NCBI GenBank assembly: GCA_028023455.1
Contig: JAQFVV010000056.1
Coordinates: forward strand, 5,417,717 to 5,481,716
Source: Epiperipatus broadwayi
Taxonomy: Eukaryota > Onychophora > Udeonychophora > Euonychophora > Peripatidae
Length of the DNA stretch: 64,000 nucleotides
Direction of reading: 5' to 3'
Notes under the pieces: model-generated
What the model saw: the letters and a program-made list of their open reading frames with translations, nothing else
What the model was told of the DNA's origin: nothing
Databases searched by the model: none
Position numbers and translations under genes: made by a program
Part shown: piece after piece, positions 47,123-58,029 of the stretch
How the letters are laid out: every line of letters begins with the position of its first letter
Numbering within the stretch: the stretch's first letter is position 1

Positions 47123-48294
47123 TTCACCTCAGCAAATTCACAGCACCAATAATTTGCAGGATAATAGATGTACTGGCAGGAGACATCCCTGACCTTTACC
47201 CAATAACACTGATACCCTTCATGAAAAAATGCATGAATCCTTCCTACTTCTCCAATATCCACCCCATATCCAAGACCCTGCTACTGATTAAGACAATTGA
47301 AGTGATCATTAAGGATAGGATTCAACAACAGCTCCTCACACATATTACAGTGCATCAATTTGCCCACAAAGATTCTCCACCATTCAAGCTGCATGGTGCT
47401 TCATGTTGTTGGTGAAGCATGTCAGATACCATAGAAAGACTGAGCTCATTGCAGTCCAATTGGATTTTACTGCAGCATTTGACTTGGTGGTTCCATCCAA
47501 GTTACTATCATTTCTGAGACACTATGGAGTACCAATGTTGTATACCCATATCATTATGAATCTACTCCTAAACAGGTCTACATTCACATCACTAGATAAT
47601 TATTTAGCCCCAGGCTTTAGACCTCATCTTTCTATTCTCCAGGGGTTGAAAATGAAACTAAAATACATAATGAATATATTTTTACTGCTGATTCTGTAAT
47701 TGACCAATCAAAAGTTTAGAGTTTTACTTTACCTCACTCGGCCATACAAATTATTTGTCATTGAAAAGGTTAATTCACCTCAGCAAATTCACAGCACCAA
47801 TAATCTGCAAGATAATAGATGTACTAGCAGAAGACATCCCTGACCTTTACCCAATAGAACTGATACCCTTCATGAAAAAATGCATGAATCCTTCCTACTT
47901 CTCCAATATCCACCCCATACCCATGACATTGCTACTGATTAAGATAATTGAAGTGATCATTAAGGATAGGATTCAACAACAGCTCCTCACACATTTTACA
48001 GTGTATCAATTTACCCAAAGATTCTCCACCATTCAAGCTGTATGGTGCTTCATGTTGTTGGTGAAGCATGTCAGATGCCATAGAAAGACTGAGCTCATTG
48101 CAGTCCAATTGGATTTTACTGCATTTGACTTGGTGATTTCTCTCCAAGTTACTATCACTTCTGAGACACTATGAAGTATCAATGGTGTATACCCACATCA
48201 TTGTGAATCTACTCAGAAACAGATCTATATTCACATCACTAGATAATTATTTAGCCCCAGGTTTTAGACCTCATCTTTCTATTCCCCAGGGGTT
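47029..48294 (+). repeat. Tandem duplication of about 650 bp covering TTAA-element end and LINE
   Basis: The segment from AAACTAAAAT (47031) to AGGGGTT (47647) recurs from 47655 to 48294. Each unit joins the right end of the TTAA element to the LINE reverse transcriptase region. The first unit lacks 27 bp (AGTTTAGAGTTTTACTTTACC and following) that the second retains. Because the unit contains the insertion junction, the duplication happened after the TTAA element inserted. Confidence 0.88.
47123..47646 (+). pseudogene. LINE reverse transcriptase segment, first copy
   Basis: It continues the LINE after the TTAA insert: SKFTAPIICRIIDVLAGDIP, SYFSNIHPISKTLLLIKTIE. After a frame slip, ELIAVQLDFTAAFDLVVPSK contains the first catalytic Asp of the reverse transcriptase palm (LDFTAAFD), and GFRPHLSILQG is close to the L.IPQG motif. 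The copy ends abruptly at CCAGGGGTT, where the tandem duplication begins. Confidence 0.8.
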
Positions 48295-49412
48295 CCCTCT
48301 GAACACCCTCTGCTTTATGACCTACATCAATCCCTTACTTGAGGTTGAAAGGGAACTGCTGGGATCTTTGTTTCTGTGCTAAGAGAGGGGTTTCATCACA
48401 TTTTATATGTTGATGTCACCATCTTTCATCCCTCCCATAAGTACCTACCTCATCTTCACAAAATCATAAACAGATATGCCATAAAATTTAACTCTGTTAT
48501 CAACCCCACCAATTTATCAATTTGTAAGATCAACAGTGGGGTGATTATTCCCTCCATTTGTGCAGGTAGATCACAAAGTTTATTTGGCTTCCCTGTGGCA
48601 CTGTCTGGAATGGTGATGAGGAAAGCAAATTCAGCTGGTTATTCTGGATAAAACCAAGAGGGTGGTCAGTGCCCTGTCAATGATTTCTTTGTGTCACTCC
48701 CTGGTAATGCATCCTTACTCAATATAATGGTCTTTCCATGTATTAACAACTACCTCCAAATTATTAAGCTCACCAAGTTCTTTTAAAATGCTATCAACTC
48801 AATTTGCATCAAACTGCTTACAAATGTGTATCCTTTAGTTTGTCCAAGGTGCAAAGGCCTTGAGAACTGAATGGGCTTAGTCTCCATTCAGTAAACACAT
48901 TCTATACGCATAGAGTACTGGCTACATTGAGGGAAATCCATCTCAAAACAACTGAGGATCAAATAACTTTCACTTTTGAACCGACCGACACCCCACCCGT
49001 TTTCAAGAAAATGGATCACAAACCTTGGAAATTACATAATCAGTCTTTTTCCCATTAGTAATCAAATGTTGGAAACCCAAATCACCCACTGGGGTGTTTA
49101 TAAATGCATCCATCCTACACAACTAGACCTTTCCAACAATCTAATCATTAAGAGGTTGACACTGGGTCTTTGAACCCAAATATATTGATTTATTAAAATA
49201 CAACCTGAGCTCTCTACCCACAAATCATTTTTAGTAATACAGAGAGGCTTCCAGTGACTAGACATTCAATGTAGCCTCTGCAGGTCTCAAGAGGAAATGT
49301 TACAATACCTCTTCTACTCCTGTCTCTATATGGGACAGCTGCAGGTCATGATAGTATCAAATGTACAACCAAACATAAGTGATGTTCCTTCACTAAAGAG
49401 AGCACTTAAGAC
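47773..49412 (+). pseudogene. LINE reverse transcriptase, second copy, to C-terminal zinc-knuckle
   Basis: The second copy of the duplicated part is followed by the rest of the LINE: GFRPHLSIPQGFPLNTLCFM (the PQG motif), then HILYVDVTIFHPSHKYLPHL. Here the catalytic YVDD/YADD box reads YVDV, a loss of the second Asp. Downstream come NLSICKINSG, a connection region, SLFPISNQMLETQITHWGVY, and CSLCRSQEEMLQYLFYSC, a zinc-knuckle of type C..C.......(H lost)...C. It ends SDVPSLKRALKT and a stop at about 49412. Frames change several times. Confidence 0.8.
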
Positions 49413-49439
49413 ATAAATAATTAATTAACGATAAAACAA

Positions 49440-50260
49440 ATATTATATTTTAAATTATTTAGAAGCACTTTCAATTACATAATAATCCTTGTCAGCTTTA
49501 ACTGAATTTATTTTTTTAAAATTAATGTTATGTAATTGCCATAAGCTGTGTATGGCCATATTTGAACCTTGCCTATTAACAACATTATCTTTATCTATTA
49601 AAATTGCCTTTTAATTTTCATCTTTTTATGATTCCTTTCTTTCAATTGATATTTTTATTTCATTACTATTAAATGTAAACCTATAATTACAAGTTTTTTT
49701 ATGGTTAAAGAATACTGAGCTGTATTAAATTGACTATTTACATCATTTTTAATCTGATTATATAATAATTGATGCTCCTTCAATCTTTTTTCACAGAACA
49801 TCTCCATTTACCGATATATAATTTTTGACATTCACATGAAATCTGATAAATTATATTACTTCTTTGCAATTTGGAATTATACTCTTAGAATTATTAATCA
49901 ATCGATTAACATTTGGAGGAACACAAAATGAAATATTATATTTTTGTTTAAATATATTCTTAATTAATTTAGATTGCATGTTATTTACAAATGGCATAGA
50001 TATCCATTTTTTATTCTCTACGATAACATTGCAAACCCTTTTCTTAGTATTAAATGAATTTACTGTAATTTGGTTTTTATCATAACCAACCTTTAAAAGT
50101 TCATAACCAAAGAGTTCAATATTTAAAATTTTATCATTCTTATATTTGCGTAATTTATCATTGGGATGCAAAAACAATTTCAGACTTTCCATTTTATGTA
50201 TCATTGGAAAACATGATTTAAAATGAATATATCCTCTTTCTCCAATTATTACTTTGCCTA
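49440..50260 (-). pseudogene. Penelope-like element: reverse transcriptase end and GIY-YIG endonuclease
   Basis: On the minus strand a 117-residue frame contains KKWISMPFVNNMQSKLIKNI and FKQKYNISFCVPPNVNRLIN, the post-palm segment W.S.P.V......I...F found in Penelope-like elements. Next, after frame breaks, come NIIYQISCECQKLYIGK and CEKRLKEHQLLYNQ, which fit the GIY-YIG core (Y...C..C...YIG...... R..EH). SNMAIHSLWQLHNINFKKIN follows, the later segment with the conserved His. The protein differs clearly from family 2, so it is a second Penelope lineage. It directly adjoins the end of the LINE on the opposite strand. Confidence 0.75.
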
Positions 50261-50264
50261 TCTA

Positions 50265-51030
50265 TAATGCATATACATATAGCTGAAAAGAGATTATTAA
50301 TATTTTGCTTATATATGTTAGTCTCTTGCTTACTCACAATGTTCATGAGTATCTCCAAGGTTAATTTTGTCACTCAGGCTAATTCTTTTGCAGTCTTCTC
50401 ACCTTGCCATACAAGAATTATTTCTAAGATCCTGGGTCTGCAAAGTAAGAAACTCTCTCTATCTCTGCTACTTGCAGTATGACTGATTTTCTATTCGAGA
50501 CAAAAAAACTGCCAACGCCCCTAGATAAAAATAAAAAGCATTCTCTTTTTTCCTTTGTTTTCTGGAGTAATTTCTTATTCATTTTATTTAATTATTCTTT
50601 TTGGAATTCAATTGTTGATTAATTATTGACAATCAGATGAATTATGGGAAATCAAATTTCTGCATAATCAGATTTTCTTTAATTTTATTCCTTTATTGTT
50701 TTAGTAATTATTTTTGTTTCTAAATTATTTTTAGCCAGTCATTTAGAGACACACATTTAATTAGTGATTGATTAGTAATTATTCCAATTCTCCCCTTACT
50801 CCAGAAATTATTTATTTTACACATAGTCTTGTAATATTTTTGATTTACTTTTACTCCGCTGGGGTCTGGGCAATTTTTTCCCCTCCCTGGGTTGGTGTTC
50901 TATTTTTGTTTCTGTTTTGCTATGATTTTGCGTTTGTAATTTTTCCTGTTTTTCTGCATTTGGACCTGTTTGTTCACTCTCTCTGTCTCAGGTTTGATTT
51001 TCCAGTTTTTCCATGGGTGGTATTATTGTA
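50265..51030. other. Unassigned stretch, possibly the downstream part of the Gypsy element
   Basis: Bases 50850-51030 have pyrimidine-rich, less AT-rich sequence. They probably continue the Gypsy element on the minus strand (a KTGKITNAKS..NRNKNRTP-like reading), but no LTR end or polypurine tract could be fixed. Bases 50265-50520 may hold more of the Penelope-like element. Confidence 0.35.
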
Positions 51031-51049
51031 GTTGGGAATAGAGTCTCTT

Positions 51050-52128
51050 CTACTATTCAATGACGAACGTGGTTTATGTTTCTTTTGTATCATTTACCCC
51101 ATCCCATCTTCGATGGTTAATATTTGTCTGGATTTATTTTTCATAATTGTACCTTTAATCCTTTTCTTTTGCAAAGTGTCATGTAACCATATTTTTTCAC
51201 CAATTTAAAATGTTCTCTGTTCACTCGTATGATGGAGTTGCTCGTGTTTTGGTCGTAACATGTCTAATTTGATGCGCAGTTTCCTGTGCATCAACAACTG
51301 AGCTGGTGATTTTTTGTTGTTATAGATGGCATTGTGTGTTGATGCAGCATTGCTTCATGTAATATTTCTTGAATGCAGTTGTTTGGAGATTTTTTAATAG
51401 CCTTTTTACTTGTTTGTATAGCCTTCTCCATGATACCATTTGATTCTGGGTGATATGGGGGTGCACACGTGTGTCTGATTCCATTGTTCTTCAGGTATTC
51501 CTCCATCTCTTGTGCTCTATATCCTGTGCCATTATCAGTGACTATTACTTCTGATAATTTGTGACATGAAAATATCACTTTTAGTAGTTTTATTGTTTCT
51601 TGTGCACTTGTGTTTTTGACGATGCAACAACCAGTACTAACAATATCTTGTCATTAATAGGACTCGCATGGTCCATGTGGAGTCTCTGCCATGGTTTCTC
51701 TGCTTTGGGGCAGGGTATATATACTTTTGTTTTATTTTGCTATGTGCTTGACATGCTAAGCATTTCTTAATATAATTTTCTATATCAAGTGTTATTCCTG
51801 GCCACCAGATGTAGCTGTGAGCTAAAGCTTTTGCTCGTACTATTCCTGGGTGTCCCTCATGTAGCAGGTTTAGGACTTTATTCCTTCCTTCTGATGGTAT
51901 GACTACTCTTTCTCCCATTAATATGCAACCTTTATTAAAAGACAGATCATTTCTATTGGTCCAAAAAGCTGGTGACACATTTTGTGGTTTTTTTGTTGGC
52001 CAGCCATTCCTAATCCAGTTCATTAACAGCCCATATCCTTTATCTTCCCTCAGAAATTTTTTCACTGTTTCACTGTTGAGGATTTCAGATTTTATAGAAT
52101 CTATATAGTTGATCTCTATTTCATGCAT
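51050..52128 (-). pseudogene. Ty3/Gypsy integrase region
   Basis: The minus strand gives a His2-Cys2 zinc-binding domain (HEGHPGIVRAKALAHSYIWW, then C.AC). The segment WQRLHMDHASPI, with the first catalytic Asp, is out of frame after a one-base shift. Next is VIVTDNGTGYRAQEMEEYLK with the second Asp, and PPYHPESNGIMEKAIQTSKK with the catalytic Glu. An LDMLRP..EQL tail follows, typical of the C-terminal side of integrase in this group. Domain order agrees with a Gypsy pol. Frameshifts make it inactive. Confidence 0.88.
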
Positions 52129-52740
52129 TCGAGGTTCCTGTCTGTCAGGGTTTCTGACAATGCATCTGCATGCTGAATTTCTTTTCCCTTCTTATATACT
52201 AGTTGGTAGTCATATGCTGCTAGTATATTTCTTCATCGTAGCATTCTCGGGCTCAGATGATCAGGAGCTAGTCTGTCACTTGCTAATATACCCAGTAACA
52301 GCTTATGATCCATTATGATTTGAAAGGATCTGCTGTATATATATTGATGTAATTTCTTTAAGCCGAATCTTATTGCCAGTGCTTCTTTGTCTATTTGGCT
52401 GTAGTTTTTCTCAGCCTTGGAGAGGGTTCTAGACGTGTATGCAATAGGTCATTCTCTGTTATTGCATGGATGGAAGAGGACACCCTGACTCCCCATTCTG
52501 AGGTGTCTGTGGTTAGAGTTATTTCTTGATTATTGTTGAAGTGGATTAACAATTACTCTGATGCCAGTAGATTTTTTGTGTGGCCAAAAGCATCATCATG
52601 TACTTTTAACCACTGCCACTTTGGATTTTTTTAAAGGAACTTGAACAGAGATTTTCCTACCTTAGCTTTATTCTGTAAGAATGGTTCAAAGTAATTAATG
52701 AGGCCTAAAAAGGCTTGCAAATCTTTGACATGTGTCCATA
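52129..52740 (-). pseudogene. Ty3/Gypsy RNase H and end of reverse transcriptase
   Basis: Upstream of integrase on the same strand: ASLITLNHS and SVQVPLKKS (end of the reverse transcriptase), then GVLFHPCNNRE.PIAYTSRT, LSKAEKNYSQIDKEALAIRF and QIIMDHKLLLGIL, which is the RNase H of Gypsy elements (Glu in DKEALA, Asp in MDHK). KKGKKFSMQM...LS then leads to the integrase. Two or three frame breaks are visible. The sequence stops at about 52740, where unrelated DNA begins, so most of the reverse transcriptase and gag are missing. Confidence 0.85.
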
Positions 52741-53340
52741 AGTATGACTATATACATTACGACACAATGTTTTTCAATAATTAGAATAGCAAATAGTCCG
52801 AACAATCTATTTCTACAGTTCGCTAATGTTCAATTTCCTCGATGTATATTCAGGGTGGCTGCTACAAAAATGGTTCACAATGGGCAAGGTTTACCCACAC
52901 CTTGATCCCAGTCCAGTTTAGCTGCACACAAATGCTTCATAGTATAGCACTGTGACTGGCCTTAAACTCTTTACAGCTTCTGTCTCTGCAACAGTCTATC
53001 AGATACTTCAATTGAAAACCACTGGAAGTTCAACTCTTTATTCAGCTGCTATCCAGATGGTTTCCTCAGGCTATGGTCTCCCCATCTCTATGGGCTTTTT
53101 CAGCTATACCTGTGGACTACATTTCCACTGAGCACTGTACATTAACCGAAAGCACTGATGCAAAATATATCCTACAGGAATTGAACAGATAACATCTACT
53201 GGAGATGCATTCAAATACTCCTTACATAGTTATTATACAGTCTTTTTATAGCTTTCTGATAACTGCAATAATTAATTACATAGTCCAAAAAGGTCATGGA
53301 TTCCAGCTTACATCTGTTACATTCAATGTTTGATCATATG
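52741..53340. other. Less AT-rich unclassified stretch, possible repeat
   Basis: The base composition (many CTG, CAG and CC steps) differs sharply from both sides. It abuts the broken end of the Gypsy element. It may be a solo LTR or another insertion; no matching second copy occurs in the window and no coding motif was found. Confidence 0.35.
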
Positions 53341-53404
53341 ACCTTCCAAATGATAAACCATTTGATTACTTTTATTATAAAGTATTATATTATTTATATA
53401 TTTA

Positions 53405-54306
53405 TTAACCTTTGAAAGCTTCTCATGAAATTTTTTGTTTTTGACCAATTCGCCCCCTGGTGAATTTTTTCATAAGTATTATATGTTAAAATGCATCTAA
53501 AAAAGTATATTTTATTATATATAATTTTCATTGAAAATTTTGTGCTAGAAGGTGGGAAGTTCAAAATTCCCACTCTTACAATAGACATAAGTCCCACCCT
53601 GACATATTTGACCATTGTCTGTTGCTAAGGCTGTAAAATGATTGGTGTTTTATGACATTGTTTAATGAAAATAGTTCCAATGACCAAAAACATGTTTATT
53701 TGCGAATTTATTATTATTTTATATTTTTTACAATAATTTACACTATATTTATTAGCTATCAAGAAATATAAATTATTAATAACTTATTTTGACTTGAAAT
53801 ACTTTATTTTCAAAAATATAATGTTACATTAGCAGTGAATCTAAACATGGCCTGAAGTAATTTACAAGCTTAGCTCTACATAAACAATCTAATTATACTT
53901 ATGAGTATGAAAAATCACAATTTTGCAATAAATATTCAAATATTTTAAACTTTTAAAGCATAATTTATTAGATATAAGAGAAATAAATAAATATGTCTTT
54001 CAATTTTAAAAATAATAAGAATTAAGAAATATTTCATTGATTTTATAAACTGAAAATAATTTTTCTAGAAATGATGACATGTACACTCTTTGTTTTGATT
54101 ATGATCTCTTTTTTTAATATTTACAGAAACAAAATGTGAACATTTTAAATTCATTTCAGTAGTAAAAAAAATTTCTATCAAATGAAGTCAAATTTATTAT
54201 TTTCAAATAAGTAATAATCATTTAATCATATATTTTATGTTGATTTGTGAGACAAAGAAAAATGTTAGAAAATGCTGAAATGTGAGCTGCATGGTGGAAG
54301 GGTTAA
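53405..54306. mobile_element. Possible TTAA-target element of about 0.9 kb
   Basis: It starts TTAACCTTTGAAAGC and ends ...GCATGGTGGAAGGGTTAA, so both sides read TTAACC(C/T)TT inward, resembling piggyBac-type termini on a TTAA target. The inside is AT-rich without a transposase. No second copy lies in the window, so the call rests on the ends alone. Confidence 0.42.
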
Positions 54307-55816
54307 ATTGGCATATTACATCTGTATAAAGTACTATATAAATTTTAAATAAACAAAAATAAAAGGATTTGATTTTTTTAACATTTATTAATTACATTAC
54401 ATAAAATAATTTAAAAACAGTGAATTTTTAATTTTCAGTTTTGATATTATTGATTTCATAATAGAATAAAAGTAAATTTAATTTATTTTTTAGGCATTTT
54501 TTTCATTTTTTATGTTTTTATAAATCATTATAGTAAAACTTCAATCCATCATTTTTCAATAAACTAGAAAAAATAAAAAACAATAGGTATGGTAAAACAA
54601 TAATAGGAGCAACCCATTAAAAATTACTTAATGATTATTCATCCAAATACATAAAGAAAAATGTAATTCTGACTATATAATTCAATTCTTTACACATATA
54701 ATTCTTATTTCACAATAATTGCACATATTGTTTTATAAGCTAGGGTTAATATAGACTAATGAATAATGATTAGATACCTGAAAATCTTTTATTATTGAAT
54801 TTCATAAACAATCTTAATTTTAATTTTACAAATAGCAAAACATAAATGAAAATATTTTTAAAATTATAGTTCAAACTTAATAAATAAAAAATTCCCATTT
54901 ACTCAAAAATATCACTGATTGACATTTATTTCATGCAACAATTACATCTCAAATAAAAATACAATTTTTCCATAAGTAATACATTTGACACATGTGAAAT
55001 ATATATGCAATGCAATGCAGTTATTTCTTGAATGCTTTTACTTTTATAAGCATTTCAGAAGTATTAGCAAAGTTCAAAACAACTTTTAGTTCAGCACTTT
55101 CTTTTCTTTTTATGCATAATATAATTAAATAATGCACTGTAACAGGTTTAAAACAATATCAGGAATAAAATATAATAAACTAAAATAATGGAAGAAAATG
55201 ATGCACATGAATATGTGTGGAAGCACTTGCAATGAATTAAAACTTGAAAGTGAGGATTTATAACCATCCTTGATAAAGCATTACTAGAATATTCTTATGT
55301 CTTCCATTATTTTTTTTATTTTTATTTTTTAAAAAATCATAATGCAAATAAAATATAATAAATCAAACTAATGGGTGAAAGTAGTGCATATGAATACATG
55401 CAGAAGCTCTTGCAATAAAATAAAATTTAAAAGTGAGTGCTTGTAAACATAATGATAAAACATTACTTTTAACAAAAATGTCTACAAGTTCTTACATGGT
55501 CCAAAGAATGAAAAGCATATTAAATGTTATCCACATGGAAATGTTGAATAAGAATGATGTTATAATGAAATAAACTGTTCAAAAGCTGATATTTGGAAGA
55601 CTAAACAACATTCACTTTGAACAAATGCCATTACTAAAGAGAGTAGACAAATAATATAAAATATATTAGGACAATGCATAGGGATTTAGTGTTCCATTTA
55701 ATATTATGTATATGATGTATTGAACTGTACTGCTCGATAATGCACTTTAAACAGCCTATTGCAAAACCCTTCATCAGAGAAATAGTAAAGAAGTAGTCAC
55801 TAATCTTCGGGCTAAT
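54307..55816. other. AT-rich stretch with an internal repeat
   Basis: Bases 55150-55300 and 55340-55480 resemble each other (AAATATAATAAA..., ATGCACATGAATA..TG..GAAGC.CTTGCAAT, TTGATAAAGCATTAC), a local duplication of about 190 bp spacing. No gene was seen. Confidence 0.5.
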
Positions 55817-55831
55817 CAAATTCTAGAACAT

Positions 55832-55993
55832 TAAAACAGGCAAAACTCTCTATACAGTAGTGCCACTCAGTGCCAACCAGAGTAATCAATGGATGGCACT
55901 GAATGGCACTATTGTATAGAGAGTTTTGCCTGTTTTAATAACAGTTATGTGCTAGCACAAGAAGTGGTGATCATGTGATGTTTAGTGGTTTAA
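55832..55993. mobile_element. Family 1 miniature hairpin insertion, 15-bp target duplication
   Basis: The minus arm 55832 to about 55897 (GGCAAAACTCTC...ATCAATGG) is followed directly by the plus arm, about 55898-55993 (GGCACTATTGTATAGAGAG ... GATCATGTGATGTTTAGTGG). The ribozyme and all the unit's 5' part are absent. It is flanked by the exact repeat CAAATTCTAGAACAT (55817-55831 and 55994-56008), the clearest target duplication of the family. Confidence 0.9.
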
Positions 55994-56008
55994 CAAATTC
56001 TAGAACAT

Positions 56009-58029
56009 GAAAGTTATTGTAATTATTTTTTCATTTATTTTTCTTTTGATATTAATATTTAAATTATCTTTTAATAATCAATAATAGAATGGCTATTAGA
56101 TTGGTTATGGGCTACCTATAAAAAAAAATTAAATTTGCTTACAAATTTTTCAGATACCTGAAAATATTCAAGCCATGTGGTGACATATCATCTGGATTTA
56201 TAGGAATCTAAAAATAAAATATTTCTTGTCATCATTTCCACTAATATTAATATAAATGACCATTGTTTACTAGTTTATCAAAATCAGAAGCATAAAAGTC
56301 TTTGTCTAATAATTTATCCATTGGTGAATCTTTTTTCAACTTATGGCTCATCAGATGAATATTTTAAGACACTTCACATAAGAAGAAAGATCTTTTATAA
56401 ATATACCCTTTGAGCAATATAAAATGCCTAATTGCCTATTACTTTTCAATGGCATCTTCAAGAAAAAATCATCAGTTCATCTAATAAATCCAGCAGTTAA
56501 ATAAATACTGTATGCATTTATTATCCAGATTGTGATTAAGAGAATTGTGTTTCCACCAATACGTGTAATATTTCTACCTAACACTGCATATACTTGGTGT
56601 TGAGTACAATAGTCAAATATGTTTAAAAATACATATATACAAGCAACAAAGATTACAAATTATAAAATTATTATATAAAAGCCTTTTTCGGCAAATTATG
56701 TTTTTTTGCCCTTTTCAATATGTCTCTGCGATTTAAAGCACATACAGCGACATCTATATCAACACATATTGTTTTTTATTAATTAATAAACTCATGTAAG
56801 AAAGTATTTCATTGTTTTCTGTTTAATTACAATAAAGTAACAATCTTTCAGATGCATTATCATGATATTCTACTATTCTATTCATTTATCTCATATTTTT
56901 TGCTATAGCTTTGTATAATATATATATATAATAAAAACAGTTTAAAAAACATCCTTTTTTGCACTTAAAAAAAAAAAATTTAAACACTGTGATGAACTTT
57001 TAAACAGATCATTACAGAATAAAGATCTTTCCCTCAGATCTTCTTTTCCACATGGAGTAATGGGGTAAAAAGTTATTTCTCACAAGTTTTTTGATTACTA
57101 GATGATGAATCTTTGAATGGTTGGTTATTCACACTTTTTTTTATCTTTTAGTCAAAAATAATTATTGACCAATATTTGGTGGTGATATAGATTGGCCAAT
57201 TATCTGAAATTTTTTTTTGATCTAATTGGAAACTAAAAAAAAATTATGCTAGATATAACAGGATTTGGATTCAGTAAGTTATGAGCATGATAGATGCATA
57301 GACGTAACATGATTTGAATTCAGGTTATGATCATGATAGATGCATATGCTATCATTTAACCATGAGGTCCTTAAAAATAATATACTATTGCAATTTTATA
57401 AAATTGAATTTAAGATGATGTAACAATTTTGGTAAGAGATTATAGAAAATAATAAATTTCGGGTGAAGATGATTAGATTGTTGTTGTTTTTTTTTTTTGT
57501 TATTGTTGTTGTTAAATTAATGATTAATTAATATAGTACTTTCCGTTAAAATACTTTTTGGAAACGCAAAACTTGGATTTAAAAAAAAAAATCTTTTAAG
57601 GTAGTATTCTAAATGGTTCTATCAAAGTTTTATATTCTACAGGGTTTTTTTTATTCATAATGAAATAGATTTTAGACCTGTGTATAAGACAAACTAATTT
57701 AAAACACCTTTTAATGTGGTTCTAAATCTTTTAAAAAACGCATCCTTGGCTGTAATTATTTGTATTTAAGTTTAATAGCTTAACATTTATATTATATATA
57801 CACACATATTATGGTTTGCTTTTTTTACTAGATAAATGATTTAACAAAGAATCGGCTGTTTTACTTTGAATTATGTTGTAAATTTTATTTGTTGCAAGTT
57901 AATAATTATCACTGAAGAAAGCTTATATAATTAGATTAACTTCTTAATGAAATCAGAATCTTTTCAAATCGTTATAACAAGCTAAATCATTTAATTTTTT
58001 TTTTTTTTCACAGTTATTATTTATGTCGA
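56009..58029. other. AT-rich stretch without recognised gene
   Basis: It contains a local duplication at 57250-57350 and (TA)n near 56920. No coding motif was seen. Confidence 0.45.
57250..57350. repeat. Local tandem duplication
   Basis: The segment AACA.GATTTG.ATTCAG ... GTTATGA.CATGATAGATGC occurs twice about 55 bp apart. It is followed by TTTAACCATGAGGTCC, reminiscent of the first part of a tRNA-like sequence. Confidence 0.7.
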
